DNA from: Suillus spraguei
Lineage: Eukaryota > Basidiomycota > Agaricomycetes > Boletales > Suillaceae
DNA: 64,000 nucleotides
Assembly: GCA_016800925.1 (NCBI GenBank)
Contig: JABCPU010000131.1
Span: 1-64,000 of the forward strand
Reading direction: 5' to 3'
Part shown: positions 41,447-53,629 of the stretch, in pieces
Position numbering within the stretch: position 1 is the stretch's first letter
Layout: every line of letters begins with the position of its first letter
Program-made: the position numbers and the translations under genes
The notes under the pieces: model-generated
Told to the model about the DNA's origin: nothing
Databases searched by the model: none
The model's input: the letters and a program-made list of their open reading frames with translations, nothing else

Positions 41447-43966
41447 TTATTTTTCATATGTGAAACCCAACTTCCCCGGCGAAGGGTTGTCTTGTGACGT
41501 GTCGACTGAGATGTTTGAGTGACGTTGGCGCACCTGGAACGGGTATTCTGAAGGCGACTCCTCGACAACGCGCGTGTTGCGGTTTATCAGGATCTTGATC
41601 CAGGTGGGTATAATGCCGCCGGGGGGGATGACCCAGGGCTCGGATGCGTCGTAGTTGGGTGGTATGATTGCATTGTTGGATATCTTGGCGACGCACCATA
41701 CGAAGCCATTAATAAGGACATAAGAGAAAATGCCGACAATGACACCATAGGCAATACTGTGCCTTACTGTCAAGATCTTAAACCTTTGAGAAATGTCCAG
41801 GGAACTCACTTGTATGACAGAGGGATAAATAGGATGGTGAGGAAAGCAGGGACAGCATCGCCAACATAGTCCCAGTTGATATCACGAACATTACGGATCA
41901 TGAGCGAACCAACAACGACGAGCGCACCACCAGTAGCCCAGGGTGGAATGGAGGCAAAGATGGGCGCGAAGAAGACGGAAATGAAGAAGAGGAGTCCAGT
42001 GACGATTGCAGTAATACCAGTCTTACCCCCCTCTGCGAGCTGAATCAGATCCAAGATAATATATTGGAGAGGGAATGGTGTTCATACCAGCAATACCAGT
42101 GGCACTCTCAATGAATGCCGTGACGGGACTTGTGCCCGCGAGTGCACCCATGGAGATAGAGAAAGCATCGACACAGTATGCGATGGTAGAGTTTTCAAAA
42201 TCAAGGGTGACAGGATCACGAAGGCCAGCGAACTTAACCATAGAGTACAGAGTACCGGTCGTATCTGAATAAAACATTGATTCCAGATGTGGTTTTATAT
42301 CATTTGTAAAACACTCACCCAAGATATCCACATAAAGGAAGGTTATAAGTGCATACCACACTCTGCCGTTACTGTAGTTATACTTAAAACAATACATAAG
42401 CTTCGCCCTCGACAGAATTGGGATTTGCTTACATCTAGCGCATTACCAATGTGTTTCAAGGGATGCCAAGTAACGACCTGTTTGAAAAAGTCGAATAGCT
42501 GATCACCAGCAGCGTCGTATGGGAAGTATGTAACAGATGTGTTTCGTGGCCAAGAGATGATGGAAGTGATGAGGATACCGATCAGGAGGGATCCCTTGAC
42601 GCGATAAAGCATCAATAGGATCGTGAGGATACTGAGTTAGGTTATGCCGTAAGTTCCACGAAAGATAAGACGCGGAGTATACATACCCGCCAGTGAAGAT
42701 GCCGAGCCACATGGCAGGACTACGTAGAACTTGAGTACCACAAAAATATGGTAGACCTTCCAACCAATCTATAAATGTAACCTGTCAGACTCGATGGTGA
42801 TGCAGTGGCACAAAGTTAGCGTGCCTGACTCAAGACAGCCACCGAGACCAACCAAGTTGGTGGTGTCACCTCCAATCACATTCAAGCCACCGGATGCTGT
42901 GCAAAAATTATAAATAAAACCTATCAGAAGGACCATGTATAGACAAACTTAATCCAAGGAACCTGTGTAGCAACCGACAATTATAGGTGCATCAGTGGGA
43001 GGTTCGTTATCGATCAGCGCCGAATGATGAACTTACGCAATGTACAATCCGATACCAGCGCCTACAGCAAGGACAAGGGATTGCGGCATAATGCGTGCAA
43101 GCCATTGACGTAAGCCTAGAAGGGACAGGATGAAGAATATCCATCTGCCAAGAGCGTTCTTAGGAGGCAAAGAGTTCCGCGGGATAAATTGACGTACCCT
43201 TCCAAAAAGACAGCGGAGAGTGCTTCCCGGTAAGTAATAAACCCGCTACCGTGATAACCAACAACAGAGTATGTGAACTGTCGAAACGGTATCAATGAAC
43301 ATGTTTAGAATTCAGATAGTCGTCAGGTTTCTAATGAACGTACATAGGCATTAAGTCCCATCCCTGGAGCCATACCGACAGGCAAATTCGCAAGGGCGCC
43401 CATTAGGACTGATGCGAGAGCAGACATTGCTGCCGTGGAAGTAATCAGATCTTGTTTCACTTCTTGAACACATTGGAGATATGTGGCATCAGTGATACAA
43501 TTATTGGCGGCTTCACAGACACAAGTTCCTCCAGAGTCGGATACAATAGAAGCGTTGACAGAAATCTTCCGGGGAAAGGTTGATTGGATAGTGATTTGAC
43601 AGTAACGAGGGAAGACATACAATGTAAGCCATGGCCGCCTGAGAAGGGAGTTAGCAAGAAAATCTCAACGGTAAAAATTTGTTCCTCACCCAGGTCGTTA
43701 TACCTGCACGAATATCTGTCTGATGGATGCAAATTACATTAGACTGCGAGGTCTGAGGAGGTAGTAGCACAACAAGCGACGAACCATGAAACGCGAACCT
43801 TCGCGTTCACGGGCATGACCAGAGCCCTCAAGGCGAAACCATCGTCCGATTGCAGAATCAGCAACCTACAAAGAACGAAGGAAAACATTGTCATTAAGAG
43901 TCGAGAGATAAGTAGGTGGAGGGATGTACAAACCTGAGCGTTGAGCCTATCAGCGAAAGTAAGCAT
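41447..43966 (-). CDS. AzgA-type purine permease (hypoxanthine-adenine-guanine transporter)
   Basis: A proton-coupled purine importer of the AzgA branch of the NAT/NCS2 superfamily, plasma membrane. Spliced from ATG 43966: MLTFADRLNAQ|VADSAIGRWFRLEGSGH...SRF|TDIRAGITT|AMAYI|ISVNASIVSDSGGTC, the canonical start of the family. Then SALASVLMGALANLPVGMAP GMGLNAY, GFITYREALSAVFLEG, GLRQWLARIMPQSLVLAVGA GIGLYIA, GGDTTNLVGLGGC, LRSPAMWLGIFTGG, DILDTTGTLYSMVKFAG, the signature STIAYCVDAFSISMGALAGT SPVTAFIESATGIAEGGKTG, WATGGALVVVGSLMIR and a cytosolic tail. About fourteen short exons, all in phase where I followed them; exon edges between about 42700 and 42960 are least certain. Length and motif order fit a working transporter. 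Confidence 0.87.
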
Positions 43967-46900
43967 GTTAATAGAGGTGAAGAAAAGAGCGTCGGTTTTA
44001 GAGAGCACTATATAACAGATTCTAAGAGTGGAACCTAACGAAAGATTCGAAAGAATGAAGCGAAACTCTCATTTCAGATGGCATCAGACTTTACAAGTTA
44101 ATAGCTGTATACTTGATCAACAATGGCTGAGTTACCGAATGCGGATTTCGGTGATATCCCAATCAGAACTTATCACGTTATGCACAGTTTTGTCACACAC
44201 AACCATGTCAACCTTCCCTTGGGTCAGGAACTCCCCTTGCCAAGTATCCCTGTAGCTGCAGTGCAGACCCCACGGGTTGAATCCATATCCGAACTGCGTT
44301 TCTACTTCGACCTGCACTACATTTTTGCCTTGCATGTATGCTCGAGGATAAAATAATTTGAGGACCCGAACAGGCCGTGACTCAAATTCATTGTGATCAC
44401 GTCACAGTTGTATCACCTGATCTGCATTTGAGTTTAGCTGTTAGTACAGTTCAGAATGACCTGCGGAGTTGAGAAGGCTCGGCCAGTTTTCCGACCTCGA
44501 TTACATAGTTGGTGTCATGCTGATAGTAATCTTGAGGTAATGAATTATTAACTTTGGGCGCGAAGGTTTGACATGATTCGGGGCGTATCATCTCATGCCT
44601 TGACTGGAATTTGACTGCCGTAGTTCTGTGGAACACAACTTCATTAAGTCGATACGACTTATGATACGTTATTTCATATAGCCGTAGGTGAGCTAACACT
44701 CATGCGGACCAGTTCTGATATCGTTGATCAAGGATACACAACGTTCAATGGCCATGTGCAGCAGAATACAAAGGGAACACCGAATTTGACGGTATCTAAT
44801 GATTAATTACTAATAGACCCCCACACGAACAATAAACCGCTCAATATTGTCCCGTATCGATGTCCCGCGTTCATATCGATTGGAGGTCTGTGTCTTGATT
44901 CGTGATCGGAGTCAGGTTACCAGGCTATTGGCGAGTTACTTCTTATTAAAGTGTCGTTAACTACTTCGAAACTTTTTAGAATCATGTCAGAATCATGATG
45001 GTGCTATCATGACGAAGACCCGAAGTACCTCTCAATGACGAAACAGAGCTAAGTTTGTTCCAATGGTAAGGCATCACATGATTATCAATCGCCAAAGGGG
45101 CCTACAGTTGTGTTTCGCTGTTTCAGAAACCTTGGTCAAAGTGAGGGCTGGACAGATTAACCAGACTTACAAATGCATGGAGAAACATACGGGGCGGACA
45201 CCCCGTGGTGCTGACAAAAATATATTTTAATCAGAAGGTCCGTGAGATGGGCCCAATGGGCTATTCTTGGCTATTTGGCCCATAAGCTCCACAAGTTGTG
45301 GTATGTTGTCAAGAACACCGGTCGGAAATAGAGGACGTATACTAGTAACAAATATCGTCGCAACGCCGCAGATTCTCCGACAACGCTAGAACTCTTGGAA
45401 AGGACAGATTTGAATCAAAGAATCATGAGAATGCACACTGTGCAGACGCTTTGAATCACAAGTATCACCGGAGTGTCGTAATGCTGGCAGCCTGCCCATT
45501 ATATTTCATGCCGCGAGGGCACATCATGATGGCAAACAGGTTGCACTGACATGCAGGGTTAGAGATTTGTTAGTAAAATTTTGGTTGGCACGGAAAGCTT
45601 ACCAAACCGTTGAGCCATAATGGTTGCTCTCTCTCCTGGGCTTAACTCCCTTGGTACCTCGACCTATACGTGACATTCAAGGGTTGAGGCGGCAGGGGCC
45701 AGGCGAACTGCAGCTGTCAACTTCCGATATACCGCGGGCATAATATTACATGTACGGGGAGCCCTGGCGAGATGTGGACGAGTTCAGTCTGGCATTGCGA
45801 GGCCAACCACGATTTGGATAGCGGCACAGGAAGAGAAGACAATCCAGATGGGACACTGAGACTAGTGACTTCCCTGATACACGAGGCTATTTGATGGTTT
45901 TGTAATAGGATAAGCAGGTTACCCACTTGCGCCTGAGTTGTGTTGGCAGTTGCTCTCAAACCGGACTTGAGTTGGTTTCAGGTTCAACACTTTTCACACC
46001 GCTTGACTGTTGATAGCTTTTAAATTTCATAGGTGCCGACCAGGACATGAATGAGGCCGCCGCTCTGAGGCCGCGTCCAAGACTTGGCAGCAAGCTGTAA
46101 TGGAGAGAACGATTCCCACTTTGGTGGAGGTCAGTTCCTTTTACGTTTCACTACTCAGTAGGACAGTACTTGGTAATCCACGTGTTATTTCTCAGGTTGT
46201 GATATCTGAAACCGCAAATGTCCTGAGGCTTGCTCCCATCTGTCCACCGGTCACACCGGCCAATTCAGACACGAGAATGATTTGATTTGGATGATTGTTG
46301 AGGCCTAGGAGTGGTTGGCTTGTGGCATTTTCTTGTCCGCTTTTGCGCACGGTGTGTTACAAGAACTTGTTGGAGCGCATGTGGAGAAACTGATTAGCGA
46401 ATCAATTTGGCGTGACTGTTCTTCCGTTACTTTACCCCTCCCTGCTTATACATAGTTCTCGGATAATCTAAATGCCATCTCTATAGGCGTCATTTGTCTG
46501 ACATGAGAGTCAACAATCTCATCCTGCTCGCTTAACTTCTCACCCATCGCAGAAATTTCTGTTTCAACAGTTCCAACTACTCTCATTGCGCTTTTCGGCA
46601 ACCTTTCATCGCTCCCTACGTGTCAGTCCCCTGCAGGCCTCATCAATGTCGGGCCACTGATCCTTCCGACTCGAATCATTTTTCGTCCCCAGTGGTCAAG
46701 GCCTTTGTTATTATGAGTCTGCTCTGATTCTGTGACTGCGCCTACATCGCATTGCCACCTTCGCTACTCGCTGCAATGACTTAATAGCAAGAGAACTGCA
46801 CGCGTAGTGTCAGTTCCACTCCGGGACGGCATGAAGACAGTGACCGACATATCGCACCCACCGTGACAAGTACATCGAACGCAGATGATTGCGTTGGTAC

Positions 46901-48055
46901 TTAACCACGTGTGACGGAATAAGTACGAAGTTATGAACTGTGAAGAAGATGAAATGCCGTTGATCAACGGGATCGTCAAACAGTAAGCCCAAGATACCTG
47001 CCATGATGTATCTGCTGATCTTGAAGAGCATAAGTTAGTGTGTCTGTCTGGGTTCTAGAGATGAAGGATGAGTTGACATTCCGTTTGTTAGATTGCCAAA
47101 ATATTCTCAGTTGTATTAAAATACCCAATAGCTGGACTGGCAACATAGTCCGAATCTAAAGTGAAACTTGCAAGTGAGCCAGAGGCAGGGACGTGTGCGA
47201 GCTCGTCACCAACTAATTAAAAGTCCGATCATAATCATCGTTCAGAACTTTATGCACGCATGGTATTGAGATCTGCATCAGGCGGTCGTACCTAGTGAGT
47301 ACTACGACTTCTGTCATGATGCTCGACGGGCATGAACGTGCTGTGATTTATAACTGCCAATGTCCTGACCATATAGATATGATAATGCCGCGTTATCTGA
47401 ATCTCTGCCAGACTCGTTTAAACTGAGGTGGCTTCGACTTGAGGTGCACAATTCGTATTCGACCCGCTGACTGGTGTAACGACTATAATCGCAGCTGTAT
47501 TAAAACCATAATCAACTACCTTCGCCAGCAACACTTACAATAATTTGCACATGAGTAGCAAGTGATCAACTTTACGAACTCGTCAGGTTTAACTTCGTCT
47601 GAGAATTTCCCTATACCATCCGGGATTACGTCTACTGATATCTGCACAGGACTTGAATAAGGGTCTGACGAGATGCGGAAAAGGAATGTCAAATAATGTT
47701 ACAGTATTGCGATCATATCAGTGACAGGTGGCAGCGGCGAGCGAAGCGCACACGAGTCACGTTCTCGGCCCGTCTCAAGTAAGTGGAGTTTAGGCCAAAG
47801 TTTTTGGTAACTTACTGCGGCCCATCTAATTAGGAATGATCCCGCAGTTTCTCAGAGGGATCGCATTTTGTCCAATTCATCCAGGAACGCTACTGGAAAG
47901 TTCTGGCCTACATGTTCTACTCGACACACTACACGAGCCCCAGCGCCACCTTGGTGGGCCAGTCACGAACCAATCCAATACCCCAGTGAGTGATTTCTAT
48001 CGGGTTTTCACCAACGAAGCGCATGTGATGTTCCATATTTAGTTCGAGCTCGTAT
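43967..48055. other. About 4.1 kb without a supported gene
   Basis: The largest gene-poor stretch. All frames are under 95 codons and contradict each other between strands. One minus frame (46810-47031, AGILGLLFDDPVDQRHFIFF... then TVHNFVLIPSHVVKYQRNH) has a plausible amino acid mix but no start context or family I know. The left end is the promoter side of the purine permease, the right end that of the DUF6535 gene. Confidence 0.45.
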
Positions 48056-51000
48056 ATGACAGGCGGGATGTTCAGCAAACCTGACTTGGAGTTTGATCGG
48101 AATAATGATGGGAACATTCGAGATCAATTTTGGACGATATACGAACGGGAGGCTGGGTATCATGTTGAGGAGTTCCTGGAAAAACATAAGAGTGACATGG
48201 ATATCGTTCTTATCTTCGTGAGTATCTAGCAGTTCAAATCTCCATCTCGATGTGTTCCTATGTGGGGCCGCGATTCTGACCACAACACATAGTCAGGTCT
48301 CTTTTCCGCGGTCAGCACCGCTTTCATCGTCGCTCTTCAATCTGAGCTTAGTCCGGACGAAGCTCAGATGACAAACGCCCTTTTAAAATTACTTATCCAT
48401 ACCCTTGACAACACTACGTTCGATGGTCGACAACCCGATCTCCCACAATGGAATGGACCAGGGGCAACTGAGATTTGGATACAGTGTCTCATGTACGCCA
48501 GTCTCAGTACCAGTCTCATTGCTGCACTGGGTGCCGTACTGGGGAAGCAATGGCTAGGACACTTTACCCGTTGTGGACGTGGTCCGATCGATATCCGCGG
48601 TCGTCTGAGGCAACAGAAAATGGATGGTCTCCAGACGTGGCACTTTAGTGCTGTCTTGGAGGCGCTTCCGTTGTTGATCCAGATTTCTCTGCTTTTATTC
48701 GGAATCGGTCTGGGCGCTAGCATTTGGATGCAGCAGCCGACCATTGCAGCACCAGTAGTGCTGACAATGGCTTTTGGGGCCCTGTTTTACGGCGCCATCG
48801 TCGTATCCTGCATCATTTCTCCAAATTGTCCATTCCAGACCGCTACGTCGACAATCTTCCGGTTCGCCCTACAAAATATCAGTCGTTCGATGCGGAAATT
48901 TCATATCACGTTGGCGAGCTGGGTCCCACCACTTGTTTTTGGATTAGCCTCTACATGCAATAATGCACGCAGGTATGATAGCGACAAAGACTCTGGACTG
49001 TCGCACGAAGTGGATGCTCCTCATGAAGCATCTGCGGTTCGCTGGATAATGGAGACAACTACAGATCCAAATGTCATTACTTCAGCTGCGCTCATGGTTC
49101 CTGAGGTTGAATGGCCCAAATTAATTGATGTCTCTGCTGCAATCATACAACTACGAGATACTTTTCTAGGTTGCTTTGAAAGCACTCAAGGCAGGCAGCC
49201 CAGGCTTGGGCTTCATTCGAAGATGCGCGCACTTACCTGTGGGAAAGCGTTGATCCACCTATATTTCACGCGGTTGCATGGCCAGGATATGCATCAACTG
49301 TTCTTTGATCCATCGGAATTAGTATCAGCGATACCAGTCACGGCGACTCAGCCTCCCGATATATCTTGGTTCACCTTCCTTGTGCTACGAGATACGGAGA
49401 TGCAATTTATTTGCGACATGATACGGAGTGCCTTCCGACTGAGCTTAGGGCATCATCCTTTCGTTCCTCGAATTCCCGACTCATACCTGGCTTGGATGTC
49501 GTACTCTATCACGCACTGTTTGTTTCATTACAAACACGAAAGGCACCTTCGCATGTGGGCTATTGATGCCATCACTCGTTTGCTCGTCTTTCCACTGCCT
49601 CCCAGGGCTGTGATCGTCAACTGTTTGACGGCTGCTGCGCTCATGATTGGCATCCCTCTTGAGGAGGGTGCTCTGATTCGTCTCGATAGGGGGTGAGCCT
49701 TTGGCCTGTACTTCATTCACTATGTTAGCTAATGTATTCTACAGAGATGAACTCGAATATATGCTCTTGCAAGTTCTGCAAGGCCTGCAAGATCAAGATC
49801 TGCATGCAACGCTGGAACAGGGTTTGTCAGCAACGTCCTCGAATGACCCGGAGAGTAGTCTTGAAGACGTTGATATTGCAATGCTCTTTCGTCCTCTTTC
49901 AGTGCTCATCGAAGTCGTCGAATATCGGCAGATATTCCGCGACCATAATCTACCTGTTTGGGCCCTGCAGCTCTGCAGACGTATGGTGCAAAGAGCCAAT
50001 ATTAAACCTCCCTTGAACCCAACTGCCGCAGATCACCAGCATCAGTGTCTTAGCAGCGCCAGAGCCGCACTTCACCTTAGTATCATTGCCGATGCGGACC
50101 TCAGGTATAGGGCTAGTGATTGCCGCGCACTGTGGAATTGCATCAGAGCGGGCATTAACCATGGAAAACGCCGCAAGGAAGACTTCACGTGGTTGCTTGA
50201 CTTCATTGTTCACCATCGTAATACCAAGGACCACCTTGCCTTAGGCGACGCCCTCCAAGCCATGAGCAAGGTCTGCGAGGTAGAATGGCCTGAAAATTTG
50301 ATGCAGATCTACTACTCGAACATTTGTGTAGCCATGAGTCCAGATATGCCTGCTCGAACACGTCACTCTGGAATGGCGGCACTCCACGCAGTTAGGAGAA
50401 AAGTGGCTTCAGATGGTTTAACGTCGAGCATGATGGTCGATCTCTCGCTTGCGCTGTCCTCTACTGCTGCTCTCTGCATAGATCCTCCTGTGGATGACGG
50501 GCCTTCTCATGCCTTACCCCTCTCAGAGAGTGCGCGATCATTCGGGCGTGACTTGTGTTACACTCAAATTATCTTTACGCTCCTGCAGGCCCGCAAATGG
50601 GACGAGTATTTAGCAAACGATGGGCACCTTGAGCGATGTGCTAGGATTGCTACCACTCTGGCAAACGAGAATCGTAGGAGCATGCAGGTGCTGTCTCAGT
50701 TAGACGCAGGTCACCTCGCACTTTACCTTGCAGGCATCCTCGCGGGAGAACAGCATGACACTGCATTTAACATAGCTGAAGCTGGTATCTCTGCGCCGAC
50801 GGATACAGATGAGCTGTGCTGGAAACTTATTCGAAAAGCTTGGGCATATGCGTCCTCGCAACAGCTAGATGAGGGTGTTCAATGCGTCGTCCCCATCCTC
50901 GTCCAGCACACCCTGCGACATATGAAGGGAGGACAACGGAATGTGTCGCGCTCCATGGAGACAGCAGTGTTGAAAGTACTGGTTACACTGCGATCAAAAC

Positions 51001-51101
51001 CAAGTATTGATGCGGGTGATGATCAAGTTAATGAATTGATGGAGCTGTTGGGATTGGGGGAGAGGGTAGAGAGTATGACGAAACTTCATATCGGGAGCTG
51101 A
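48056..51101 (+). CDS. DUF6535-domain integral membrane protein, 972 aa
   Basis: Three exons (48056-48217, 48293-49692, 49745-51101; 2919 bp open). ATG 48056. The DUF6535 pattern is clear at residues about 20-200: DQFWTIYEREAGYHVEEFLE, DMDIVLIFSGLFSAVSTAFI VALQ (first membrane segment), EIWIQCLMYASLSTSLIAAL GAVLGKQWLGHF (second), LLIQISLLLFGIGLGASIWM (third), VVLTMAFGALFYGAIVVSCI (fourth). This four-segment arrangement is typical of a large, unnamed family expanded in Agaricomycetes. The remaining 700 residues are helical, without an identified domain. Function is unknown; some authors suggest roles in self-recognition, but nothing here shows it. Single gene, no paralogue in the window. Confidence 0.85.
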
Positions 51102-51403
51102 TGCATATCCTGACAATTGCATGCATCACATTATTGTGTCATTTGCATAGAGAATCAATCTTTATGGCTTTATGACGGTGATGGTGATAATCGAATTCAG
51201 TTGAAAGTGCATAATTCAACTTGTACAGGCTATATTACATGGTGAACACAGTGTAGCTAGATACCAATGGAAGCATGAGATTCGGAAATTAAATTGTGAC
51301 AATTAATAGTTCTGGTGCTTCGAGTACCAAGTTTAAGGCCACCATTCGCTCAACCAAATGTCTCTTGGTCCTGGAAGTAGACTCTTCTGCCTCTGGATGT
51401 ACT

Positions 51404-51655
51404 CATCAGCAAAACACTTATGTACTATACAGGGAAGTCCCCCTATGTACAATGCTGTGCAGTGCTGTGTAGCATCAGCAAAACCCAAATGTGAGGTCCC
51501 CCTATCTCCAGTGCTGTGCAGCCCTACACAGCACTGCACAGCACTGCACAGCATTGTACATAGGGGGACTTCCCTGTATAGTACATAAGTGTTTTGCTGA
51601 TGAGTGCTGCACAGCACTGGAGATAGGGGGACCTCACATTTGGGTTTTGCTGATG
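51404..51655. mobile_element. About 250-bp element of two interleaved inverted repeats (A-B-A'-B')
   Basis: Segment A (51401-51469, catcagcaaaacacttatgt...) is repeated inverted as A' (about 51525-51605), and segment B (51472-51520, catcagcaaaacccaaatgt...) inverted as B' (51606-51655). Both start with catcagcaaaac and both inverted copies end gttttgctgatg. The middle is rich in the short motif cagcactgca. The outer ends are terminal inverted repeats, and the block lies inside the last exon of the allantoinase relic, so it is an insertion, probably a nested or rearranged MITE. A clear target duplication cannot be fixed. Confidence 0.7.
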
Positions 51656-51749
51656 GCCTGACCGTACTCCATCTCCCCAACCACCTCCCCATGGCTGAAC
51701 ACCACCTTACCTCTGATAATCGTATACCTCAGCCAGTTCTTGAACTCAA

Positions 51750-52099
51750 TGACAAAACTAAGTAAAAGCGGCATATACCGTGCTCAGCTGCTATCCAAAG
51801 GAAGGATGAGAGAACGACTGAGGGAAAATTACATGACAAGGGTCCATTATATGATAGGAATGAGCTTGCTAAGACACCATGAGGCTTGCTTGAGAAATCC
51901 CTAACCTCTCCACTATTACATGTGCATCCGAGCGCCTCTGAGGTACACTTAAGCATATATGTGATTAAGCACGATGAAGCGCGACAAAACATGATGAAGT
52001 GTGGTCAAACGTGAAAGGTGCAGGAAAGGCAGAAAGGCATGGGAAAGGTGCAGTGAGGTGCACACTTCACCAAAGGTGTGAACTCATCTGGTTTTGTCA
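51750..52099. mobile_element. 350-bp MITE with 9-bp terminal inverted repeats and a 5-bp target duplication
   Basis: The element begins TGACAAAAC at 51750 and ends GTTTTGTCA at 52099. It is flanked on both sides by ctcaa (51745-51749 and 52100-52104). Removing the element and one copy of ctcaa restores GIEFKNW in the allantoinase frame, which confirms the boundaries independently. There is no coding capacity inside. The superfamily is not certain from these ends alone. Confidence 0.85.
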
Positions 52100-52340
52100 C
52101 TCAATACCCTCAAATGGTGTATAGTCAACAGCATGGTGCAACACCTTGTTCATGAGCTTGAATGACTGGAACTTCATTTGTGGGTACCAGATAACTAGAT
52201 CAGCATTGAAGCCAGGGTTGATGCTGCCTTTTTTCTTCAATCCATACAGCTTAGCTGGGTTTGTCAACATGACCTTGACGAATTTCTGTGGGGAAATGCA
52301 CCCAGAGAGGATGCCGCCAGAGAAAAGAAGAGGAACACGA

Positions 52341-53300
52341 TGTAAAGATACAACCTAACCTGGGCTGTAGATAAACTACCTCCTAAGTTAGTATGTGAGT
52401 CTTGCGCTCCGTCTAGTCTGCTTCACTTGTGAGAACAAGAGTGTTTGACCCTAAAGGGGGATGCCTATTAGTATGGTCAAGTTTGAGTCAAACTTATGTG
52501 TGAAAGAAGCGTCGTGGTCAGCAGTAAGTTGCCGCAGTCAGCGATGATGCCGCCAGAACTAGCGTCATGTGTAGCGGTGCTACCGTGGTCGAGATATAGT
52601 CAGAAACAGTTGTGTCGAGCGAGTGATGTCGAGCAATAGTATCAGCGGTAGCGGTAAGGTTGCGAGTGGTGCAAAGAAACAGTAAAGAAGTCCATGGTAC
52701 TTTCAGCGGTAAAGTAGTGGTGCATGAGAAGTTCAGTCAAAGTAACAGTCAAAAGTCCAGCGGTAATGGAGAACGAGCATGATAGATAGATTAACGAGCG
52801 ATAAGGAAACTTTAACGACTAAGTCCACTACTGGGTAGATCCAGAGCTAGACAATAATCCTGACCTATAGTACATGCAATGGTGTAAAATCAGGTACTTG
52901 TATCGTGCAGGGTATGCGGTGCTTATATCCTAAATCGTATGTACTCAGAATACTCTAGGCGAGATCAGTAGCGCTGGAGTGTAGTAACTGCTGTAAGTAA
53001 ACATAGCGCGAGGTGCTGCGGCACGAGGCAACATGTAATAAGGCTTGCTGTGGAATCAGTGATAACGAACATAAAACAAATGATGCACCAAATGGAGCTA
53101 TGCAGATGCGGCAAGGACATGGAAGGACATCGGTACGTGGAATGTGGTGCAGTAGTCGGTACAGTGTGCGGTAAGTGTGGGATGCTGCCGGTAATGCTAA
53201 AGGGGTAAGACGGCCATGGACAAGTGGTAACTCCTGTAGATGTGAGACGAGTGTCAAAAGGTGGGGTTTTAAGCCCAGCACCAATATGTTCATTACAACA
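52341..53300. mobile_element. 960-bp insertion with TG...CA ends, possible solo LTR
   Basis: The boundaries are set by the allantoinase frame: coding resumes on either side as VKT and RVPLLF. The inserted block starts tgtaaagatacaacc and ends cattacaaca, the TG...CA ends typical of long terminal repeats. It holds no reverse transcriptase or integrase, so a solo LTR is the simplest reading. No clean target duplication is visible (only one shared base), so another element type or a decayed duplication remains possible. The minus frame running through it is continuous by chance. Confidence 0.55.
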
Positions 53301-53629
53301 AGTTTTGACACCAGGCAGCCCATTGGGGATGAGGCAGAATTTGCTGTATGGAAGGTTTCTGTCTTTGAGCCTGCACTGCTTTCTGTTTGGATGATTGAAT
53401 TTGGTAGGGGAGTGATCTGAAGAAACAATGGTGAATGTTCCGTTCTTGACCCCAGCCCACATGGTGTCTTGGTTGGACTTGTCCTCCCAGATTGGAGGTG
53501 AGCATACACACTTTGCTCCTGCATAAAGCAGGTAAGACAAAGGTTAGCAGAATATAGCAGACAAGTCACATATTACAGTGAACTATCTCTGTATTATATG
53601 AGTGAATGGACGTGCATAATATCCCATAT

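Larger units (their letters stand above)
51333..53518 (-). pseudogene. Allantoinase-type amidohydrolase, C-terminal part, broken by three insertions
   Basis: Reading leftward: GAKCVCSPPIWEDKSNQDTM, WAGVKNGTFTIVSSDHSPTK (the SSDHSP metal-binding motif of allantoinase/dihydroorotase-type enzymes), NGLPGVKT | insertion 52341-53300 | RVPLLFSGGILSGCISPQKF VKVMLTNPAKLYGLKKKG, NPGFNADLVIWYP, DYTPFEGIE | insertion 51750-52099 | FKNWLRYTIIRGKVVFSHGE VVGEMEYGQ | insertion about 51404-51655 | YIQRQKSLLPGPRDIWLSEW WP and stop. Removing the insertions restores a continuous coding frame. The N-terminal half is missing beyond 53518, where the exon meets an AG acceptor and minisatellite sequence begins soon after. 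Allantoinase opens the allantoin ring in purine catabolism; the purine permease 8 kb away belongs to the same broad area, but I see no functional link. Confidence 0.85.

Noticed and set aside
45188..45210. Small hairpin acgggg...ccccgt
   Set aside because: Six-base stem in a gene-poor stretch; too short to interpret.
46810..47031. A 73-codon minus frame with TVHNFVLIPSHVVKYQ
   Set aside because: Looks somewhat protein-like, but no start context, no family and no continuing exon could be found.
48364..48744. A 126-codon minus frame
   Set aside because: Antisense shadow of the DUF6535 gene, which has membrane segments and splice-phase support.
51333..51692. A 119-codon minus frame and a 76-codon plus frame across 51358-51588
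   Set aside because: Both run through the interleaved inverted-repeat element and owe their openness to its repeats; only the last 20 codons of the minus frame are true coding remains (allantoinase C-terminus).
41447..53518. Purine-use gene cluster (purine permease plus allantoinase)
   Set aside because: The two are separated by 7 kb and an unrelated DUF6535 gene, and the allantoinase is dead, so there is no functional cluster here.
52955..53569. A 204-codon minus frame
   Set aside because: It passes from the 960-bp insertion into allantoinase exon sequence in the wrong frame; the genuine frame is the overlapping one with SSDHSPTK.
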